This document shows positions 1 through 4,359 of a stretch of 7,170 bases of DNA, piece by piece. Numbering within the stretch: the first letter of the stretch is position 1; every line of letters begins with the position of its first letter. The DNA is taken from NCBI GenBank assembly GCA_051011595.1, contig JBPCTQ010000214.1, positions 1 through 7,170 of the forward strand, in the 5' to 3' direction. The position numbers and the translations under genes were made by a program. The notes under the pieces were generated by a model. That model did not search any database. It saw only the letters and a program-made list of their open reading frames with translations, and was not told the DNA's origin. Source of the stretch: JAOUEE01 sp051011595 (lineage in GTDB: Bacteria > Actinomycetota > Acidimicrobiia > Acidimicrobiales > SHLQ01).

Positions 1-1
1 G

Positions 2-1303
2 GCCAACGCTGTGCTCACCCGGGGCCACGCGCTCACGCCGACCCGGGCCTCGGGTTCGTTACCCGTCACCCACACCTACCCTTCCGACACCGCCGAGGCC
101 CGCGGTGTGGCCCGCACCATCCGCGACAGCAGGGGCCCCGGCGGCCGCTGGTCCGATCAGGCCGTCCTCGTGCGCACCAATGCCCAGCTGGCCCTGATGG
201 AGGAGGCACTGCGCAAGGTCGGGATTCCCTTCCGATCGCGTGGGGGCCCGTCGTTGCTCGAACGGCCCGACATCAAACGTCTGGTGCGATCGTTGTCACC
301 CGGGCACCGACTCGATGTGGCCCTGGCCGATCTCGAAGCCGAGATCGGCGCCGACCCCGACCCACCACCCGCCGAGGATGGCCTCGATCCCACCATCGAC
401 CCTGGCACCGACCCCGACGGCTCCTCCGACCCCGACGAGTCGGCCCCGGCATCGGCCACGGCCGAGGACCGACGAGCATCGATCGCCCAGTTCATCCGCT
501 TCGGGCACGACCACCTGGCCCTCGACGGAGGCGCATCGGTGGCCAGTTTCGTGTCATGGCTTCGCAGCGCCACCAGCAGCGACGGGGGTGACGGTTCGGG
601 TGACGCCGTCGACCTGGCCACCTTCCACGCCGCCAAGGGCCTCGAATGGCCGATCGTGCACGTGGCCGGTCTCGAAGACGGCCTGGTGCCCATCGGCTAC
701 GCCAAGACGACGGCGGCCCAACGTGAGGAGCGCAACCTCATGTACGTGGCCATCACCCGAGCCGAACACCAACTGCACTGCAGTTGGGCTCAGCAGCGCC
801 AGCTCGGGCGGCGCACTTCACGCCGTACCCCATCACCGTTTCTCGTCACCATCGAAGATGCCTTGGCTGCGGTGGGTGCCGGCGCTCCGGTCAGCAATCC
901 GCTCGCCAACATCAGCGCCCAACGACGCAAGCTGCCCGCGTCTGGCGGCGGCAGCACCATCGACCTCACCGACGACGACCCCACCTTCTCGGCGCTGAAG
1001 GAGTGGCGCCGACGCACGGCCAAGGCGGCCAACGTGCCGGCCTTCGTGGTGTTCAACGATCGCACCCTGAAGCAGGTGGCCGCCACCCGCCCGACCACCA
1101 ACAACCAGCTGCTGGCCATCTCCGGAATCGGTCCGGTGAAGCTGAGCCGATACGGCGACGATCTGTTGGCGGTGGTGGCTTCCACCGATGTCGAAGGCAC
1201 CGATGTCGACGTCACCGTTGGAGAAGAGACCGCCGGTCAGGACAGTGCCACCCAGGACGTCGCTACCCAGGACAGTGCCACCCAGGACATGGCCGCCGAC
1301 TGA
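2..1303 (+). CDS. uvrD2: UvrD2-like superfamily 1 ATP-dependent DNA helicase with HRDC domain, C-terminal half (5' end off window)
   Basis: This is the C-terminal part of a UvrD/PcrA-type 3'-5' DNA helicase, expected to unwind DNA in repair or recombination using ATP. The frame is open from base 2, and the first residues (ANAVL) look like the end of helicase motif IV, so the Walker A and B motifs must lie upstream of the window. Numbering from base 2: a strand with VLVRTNAQL at about 55-63; motif V with HAAKGLEW at about 209-216; motif VI with LMYVAITRAEHQL at about 246-258; and an HRDC domain at about 329-393 (ALKEWRR, then SGIGPVKLSRYGDDLL). That order, and HAAKGLEW in place of the usual HSAKGLE-type motif V, fit actinobacterial UvrD2. 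Oddities are an acidic Asp/Pro-rich insert at about 116-158, no cysteine cluster before the HRDC domain, and a pentapeptide-repeat tail. It converges on the antiporter gene. The family is near certain; the UvrD2 subtype is likely. The helicase's real start and promoter are not visible. Confidence 0.9.
   Translation, partial: ANAVLTRGHALTPTRASGSLPVTHTYPSDTAEARGVARTIRDSRGPGGRWSDQAVLVRTNAQLALMEEALRKVGIPFRSRGGPSLLERPDIKRLVRSLSPGHRLDVALADLEAEIGADPDPPPAEDGLDPTIDPGTDPDGSSDPDESAPASATAEDRRASIAQFIRFGHDHLALDGGASVASFVSWLRSATSSDGGDGSGDAVDLATFHAAKGLEWPIVHVAGLEDGLVPIGYAKTTAAQREERNLMYVAITRAEHQLHCSWAQQRQLGRRTSRRTPSPFLVTIEDALAAVGAGAPVSNPLANISAQRRKLPASGGGSTIDLTDDDPTFSALKEWRRRTAKAANVPAFVVFNDRTLKQVAATRPTTNNQLLAISGIGPVKLSRYGDDLLAVVASTDVEGTDVDVTVGEETAGQDSATQDVATQDSATQDMAAD
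347..475 (+). other. Low-complexity Asp/Pro/Ser-rich insert within the helicase
   Basis: About 43 residues rich in Asp, Pro, Glu, Ser and Ala (for example GADPDPPPAEDG and TDPDGSSDPDES) separate the LLERPDIKRL segment from the helical region leading to motif V. It reads as a disordered acidic linker placed where the 2B subdomain of UvrD-type helicases is normally inserted. The 2B region here looks short. Disorder and placement are inferred from composition and motif order. Confidence 0.6.
1238..1297 (+). repeat. Four in-frame copies of a 15-bp tandem repeat at the helicase C-terminus
   Basis: Four consecutive 15-bp units begin at 1238, 1253, 1268 and 1283. Each starts with CAGGAC, and they encode QDSAT, QDVAT, QDSAT and QDMAA. 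Units 1 and 3 are identical at all 15 bases, so the array can also be read as a 30-bp repeat of which the first 21 bases are identical. The array ends one codon before the stop and keeps the reading frame, so copy-number change would only lengthen or shorten the tail. Confidence 0.9.
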
Positions 1304-1318
1304 CCGGTCAGCTGTGGC
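1292..1318. terminator. Possible bidirectional hairpin spanning the two convergent stop codons
   Basis: A 12-bp perfect palindrome, CTGACCGGTCAG (1300-1311), contains the TGA stop of the helicase on the plus strand and the TGA stop of the antiporter on the minus strand. In RNA it can fold as a CUGA/UCAG stem with a CCGG loop. An outer stem of five pairs (GCCGC at 1292-1296 with GUGGC at 1314-1318, one G-U pair) can extend it across a small internal loop. There is no U-run on either side, so it is not a canonical intrinsic terminator. A role in 3'-end formation or RNA stability is inference. Confidence 0.35.
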
Positions 1319-3479
1319 TCGACTCGTCGCTGCGTCGGGGCAACGTCACCACCACGACCGTGGCATCGCAGTTGGCCAGAACGGTCTCGACGTTGTGACC
1401 GAGGAACGGTCGGCCGTCGACGCTGCGCAGGCCGGCGCCGAGCACCACCAGATCGGCCTCCACGTCACGAGCGCCGCGGGTGATCTCGTCGGCCGTGGAC
1501 GGACCATGGCGAATGAGGCGCCGCACCTCGAGGCCGTGGCCGTCGGCTCGCTCGGTGGCTTCGGCCATGAGCTGCTCGGCCACCGTCTCCTCCGGTTCGG
1601 CTTCGTCGCGTCGGCGCTGGAACAGCCTCGGCAGACCCGACGCGGCCGCCACCGACGTGCGGTTGACCACGTGGGTCAACACCACCTCGGTGCCCAGGTC
1701 CTCGCTGATGCTGAAGGCCACCTCCTGGGCCGCCTTCGACGACTGGGTACCGGTGACCGGCACCAGCACCCGCGAGAACGCCGCGGGTAGCGGGCGGGTG
1801 AGCCCGCGAGCGCGTCGGACGATCACCACCGGGACCGGGCTGGCCTTCAGCAGTTCGTCGACCATGGGCGACAACAGCCCGCCCGGATGCTCGGTGGCCA
1901 CCCCGACCATGATGGCGCCGTAGCCGAGCTGGGCCTCGGCGGCCACGGCGGCCGCCACCGAACGATCGTCGGTGGCCTGTTCGATGGTGCGGAACTCGAC
2001 CTCGCGGTCGAACAGGACGTTGCGCAGCGGGCCGAGTGCAGTCTCGTCGGTGGGACCCACACTGAGAACGGTGGCCGCCGACTCGGTGGGCCACGCGTAC
2101 TGCAGCACCTGGGCCGCCGCGATCGACGCCGGGCCGCCCCGGCTGGGCAGTAGCACGCGAGACGTCCGCACGATGACGTTGCGGCTGAGAGCCTCTTCGC
2201 GTTCGAGACGCTCCTGCTCTTCGGGCGAACCCAGCCAGTCACGCACGACCCAGCGCAGCGACACCGAGGCCACCACGGTGGTGACGAGGGGCACCAACAC
2301 GATGACCGTGTAGGCCCGATCGTTGAGCACTCCCAGGGTGAGCCCGACGGTGGCGATGACGATCTCGAGGGCGCCGCGCGCATTGAGGCCGGCACCCAGG
2401 GCCACCGCTGCCCGCTGGGACTGGCCGGCGAGGCGAGCTCCCCAGTAGGCGCCCACGAACTTGGCCACCAGCGCCACGGCCAACACGATGCCGGCCCAGG
2501 CCATCGTGGTGGAGTCGTTCAGCAGCCCCAGATCGACGCGCAGCCCGGCGGTGGCGAAGAACACCGGCGCCAGGAAGACCTGGGTGATGCGTTCGATGCG
2601 GTCGAGCACCTCGGGTTGTTGGAATCGGGATCGGTGCAGGATGACACCGGCCACGAAGGCCCCCAGCACCGCCTCGATACCCAGCGCCTGGGTGGCCACG
2701 CCGAAGATCAACATGGTGATGATCGAGATCGACAGGGCCCCGGTGAGATCGGGCCCGTTACGCCGTACCTGCCGCAACGACAGGTCGACGGCCCGCTGGC
2801 CCACCGTGAAGGCCAGCGCCACGAACAGCACCATGCCGGCAAGCGTGGTGGCCACGCCCGACACCGAGACCGTTCCCGAGCTGGCCAGGCCGGCGAAGAT
2901 GGCCAGCAGCAGCCAACCCACCACATCGTTGGCCATGCCGGCGGCCACGGTGATCTGGCCGAAATCGCGCCGCATCAGACCGAGCTCGGACAAGATCTTG
3001 GCAATGACGGCCAACGAGGAGACCGACAGAGCCAGGGCAACGAACAAGGCGTAGATACCCCGGGACGTGTCGGCGCCCAGGAACTGGTCGGGCATGGCGT
3101 AACCGACGATGAGCCCGCCCAACATCGGCACCAACAGGCTGAGGGCGGTGACCGACGCCGAGGCCCGACCCAACCGACGGATCAGTCCCAGGTCGGTCTC
3201 GAAACCCGTGACCACCAACAACAGGGCGATCCCCACCCATGCCACCCCGAGCAACGCACCGGACTGGGCCTCGTCGTGGGGCAGGAACCAGTCGAATCCT
3301 TCGGGCCACACCCGCCCGAACAGGGTGGGACCCAGCACCACACCGGCACCGAGCTCGCCGATCACCCGAGGCAAACCCAGTCGCCGCATGAGCCATCCCA
3401 AGGCCCGGGCGGTGGCCACCAGCACCAGGAGTTGGGTCCAGAAGACGAGCAGCTGGTGTTCTTCGAGAGGAATCAGCAT
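1308..3479 (-). CDS. CPA2/CHX-like monovalent cation:proton antiporter with C-terminal universal-stress-like domains
   Basis: A 723-residue inner-membrane protein expected to exchange Na+ or K+ for protons in pH and cation homeostasis. About 12-13 hydrophobic segments fill residues 8-412, giving a Na_H_Exchanger-type domain. Landmarks are the early IGELGAGVVLGP motif (40-51), TGFETDL (91-97), the Asn-Asp pair in GMANDVVGW (184-185), Lys340, and LNARGALE (365-372) followed by VLND. The Asn-Asp pair and the LNARGALE block resemble plant CHX and related bacterial exchangers rather than the Asp-Asp sodium antiporters. The soluble tail resembles two tandem Usp folds (about 434-556 and 568-714), the second ending GAGLRS...LGHN...ATVVVV. 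The ATP-binding glycine motif is degenerate in both. The start is ATG, 3 bp after the xth stop, with TM1 beginning around residue 8-11 and no clear Shine-Dalgarno, suggesting translational coupling to xth. The transported ion cannot be told from sequence. Confidence 0.9.
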   Translation of the reverse strand: MLIPLEEHQLLVFWTQLLVLVATARALGWLMRRLGLPRVIGELGAGVVLGPTLFGRVWPEGFDWFLPHDEAQSGALLGVAWVGIALLLVVTGFETDLGLIRRLGRASASVTALSLLVPMLGGLIVGYAMPDQFLGADTSRGIYALFVALALSVSSLAVIAKILSELGLMRRDFGQITVAAGMANDVVGWLLLAIFAGLASSGTVSVSGVATTLAGMVLFVALAFTVGQRAVDLSLRQVRRNGPDLTGALSISIITMLIFGVATQALGIEAVLGAFVAGVILHRSRFQQPEVLDRIERITQVFLAPVFFATAGLRVDLGLLNDSTTMAWAGIVLAVALVAKFVGAYWGARLAGQSQRAAVALGAGLNARGALEIVIATVGLTLGVLNDRAYTVIVLVPLVTTVVASVSLRWVVRDWLGSPEEQERLEREEALSRNVIVRTSRVLLPSRGGPASIAAAQVLQYAWPTESAATVLSVGPTDETALGPLRNVLFDREVEFRTIEQATDDRSVAAAVAAEAQLGYGAIMVGVATEHPGGLLSPMVDELLKASPVPVVIVRRARGLTRPLPAAFSRVLVPVTGTQSSKAAQEVAFSISEDLGTEVVLTHVVNRTSVAAASGLPRLFQRRRDEAEPEETVAEQLMAEATERADGHGLEVRRLIRHGPSTADEITRGARDVEADLVVLGAGLRSVDGRPFLGHNVETVLANCDATVVVVTLPRRSDESSHS

Positions 3480-3482
3480 CGG

Positions 3483-4262
3483 TTACCGAGCCAGATCGAA
3501 ATCGGCGAACACCGGCGCGTGGTCACTGGGTGACTCCCCCTTGCGGGCATTGCGGTCGACCAATGCCAACTGTGATGTGTCGGCCAACGAGTCGGTGGCC
3601 AGGATGAGATCGATGCGCATGCCCATGCGTTTGTGGAAGTTGCCGCCCCGGTAGTCCCACCACGAGAACAAACCGTCGGAGTCGTGATGGCGCCGGAACA
3701 CGTCGTGGAGGCCCCACTCGCAGATGCCGGCCAGCGCATCCCGCTCGGCCTGGCTGGTATGGGTGGCATCGGTGAAGGCGGCCGGGTCATAGACGTCGCG
3801 GTCTTCGGGGGCGATGTTGAAGTCGCCCAGCACCGCTATCGGCGAGCCGGGATCGGCGTTGGCATCGAGGTCGGCCCGGAGTCGCTTCAGCCAGGCCAGC
3901 TTGTACTGGTAGTGGTCGTCGTCGAGCGAGCGACCATTGGGCACATAGCAGCTGGCCACTCGCACTCCCCCACATGTGGCCCACACCACCCGAGCCTCGG
4001 CATCGGCCGGGTCACCATCACCGAAATTGGGGCGAGCATCGTCGAGACCGACCCGGCTGAGTATGGCCACCCCGTTCCACCGCCCCTCTCCGTGGTGCAC
4101 CGACTGGTACCCCAGATCCTCGAACACCTGGGCCGGGAAGGCATCGTCGGCCAGCTTGGTCTCCTGGAGGCACAGGACGTCGGGCTGGAGCAGGGTCAGC
4201 CACTCCTCGACACGAGGGAGACGGGCCTTCAGGGAGTTCACGTTCCACGTGGCGATTCGCAT
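3483..4262 (-). CDS. xth: Exodeoxyribonuclease III / class II AP endonuclease (Xth family)
   Basis: A 259-residue EEP-fold (endonuclease/exonuclease/phosphatase) enzyme, close to the 268 residues of E. coli exonuclease III. It is expected to cut DNA 5' of abasic sites and trim 3' blocked ends in base-excision repair, using Mg2+. Visible active-site residues are N7 and N9 (WNVNSLKAR), E34 (LQETK), Y106 and N109 (CYVPNG), D147 and N149 (GDFN), D218 (MRIDLIL) and the D247-H248 pair (SDHAP). I chose the ATG at 4262 because MRIATWNVNSLKAR aligns with the usual Xth N-terminus. The same frame is open upstream to 4421, but the extra 53 residues are low-complexity, unlike the family, and overlap kgd. 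A -10-like element lies 8 nt upstream. The gene is head-to-head with kgd and followed 3 bp downstream by the antiporter gene, probably on one transcript. Confidence 0.95.
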   Translation of the reverse strand: MRIATWNVNSLKARLPRVEEWLTLLQPDVLCLQETKLADDAFPAQVFEDLGYQSVHHGEGRWNGVAILSRVGLDDARPNFGDGDPADAEARVVWATCGGVRVASCYVPNGRSLDDDHYQYKLAWLKRLRADLDANADPGSPIAVLGDFNIAPEDRDVYDPAAFTDATHTSQAERDALAGICEWGLHDVFRRHHDSDGLFSWWDYRGGNFHKRMGMRIDLILATDSLADTSQLALVDRNARKGESPSDHAPVFADFDLAR

Positions 4263-4270
4263 TGTCGGCG

Positions 4271-4276
4271 AGACTA
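4271..4276 (-). promoter_or_regulatory. Candidate -10 element for xth (TAGTCT), near-leaderless start
   Basis: On the minus strand TAGTCT fits the actinobacterial TANNNT -10 consensus. Eight bases (CGCCGACA) separate it from the xth ATG, so transcription would start at or one base before the start codon. No Shine-Dalgarno sits at the normal distance, which agrees with a leaderless mRNA. I see no convincing -35 hexamer. Confidence 0.5.
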
Positions 4277-4326
4277 CCCGCCCGCTCCGCCCCAATCGCG
4301 GCCCGCGACCCCAACCATCTTCGCCT

Positions 4327-4340
4327 CCGGCGGCCGCCGG
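4327..4340. promoter_or_regulatory. Perfect 14-bp palindrome upstream of the kgd -10 element, possible operator
   Basis: CCGGCGGCCGCCGG is a perfect inverted repeat, ending 6 bp before the kgd -10 element and lying about 20-33 bp upstream of the predicted transcription start. A regulator bound there would overlap the promoter spacer. It consists only of G and C, so chance occurrence in a GC-rich genome is a real alternative. Confidence 0.3.
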
Positions 4341-4346
4341 TGCTCG

Positions 4347-4352
4347 TAGACT
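4347..4352 (+). promoter_or_regulatory. Candidate -10 element for kgd (TAGACT), leaderless start
   Basis: TAGACT fits TANNNT and is followed by exactly 7 bases (CGGCGCC) and then the GTG at 4360. That spacing puts the transcription start on the first base of the start codon. No Shine-Dalgarno precedes the GTG. This supports both the choice of start codon and leaderless translation. No clear -35 hexamer is visible. Confidence 0.55.
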
Positions 4353-4359
4353 CGGCGCC

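Noticed and set aside
157..1215. Several antisense and alternate-frame open frames over the helicase gene (for example 157-693 minus, 240-998 plus, 790-1215 minus).
   Set aside because: They overlap conserved helicase motifs and have repetitive Arg/Pro/Ser/Thr-rich translations typical of off-frame reading in GC-rich DNA.
2616..3533. A 305-codon plus-strand frame opposite the antiporter gene.
   Set aside because: The translation is Gln/His/Gly/Arg-rich with no domain, and it lies antisense to well-conserved transmembrane coding sequence. It is a composition artefact.
4263..4359. Possible small RNA or riboswitch in the intergenic region.
   Set aside because: Only 97 bp are available. Apart from the two -10-like hexamers and the short palindrome there is no extended stem structure, no terminator and no recognisable riboswitch core.
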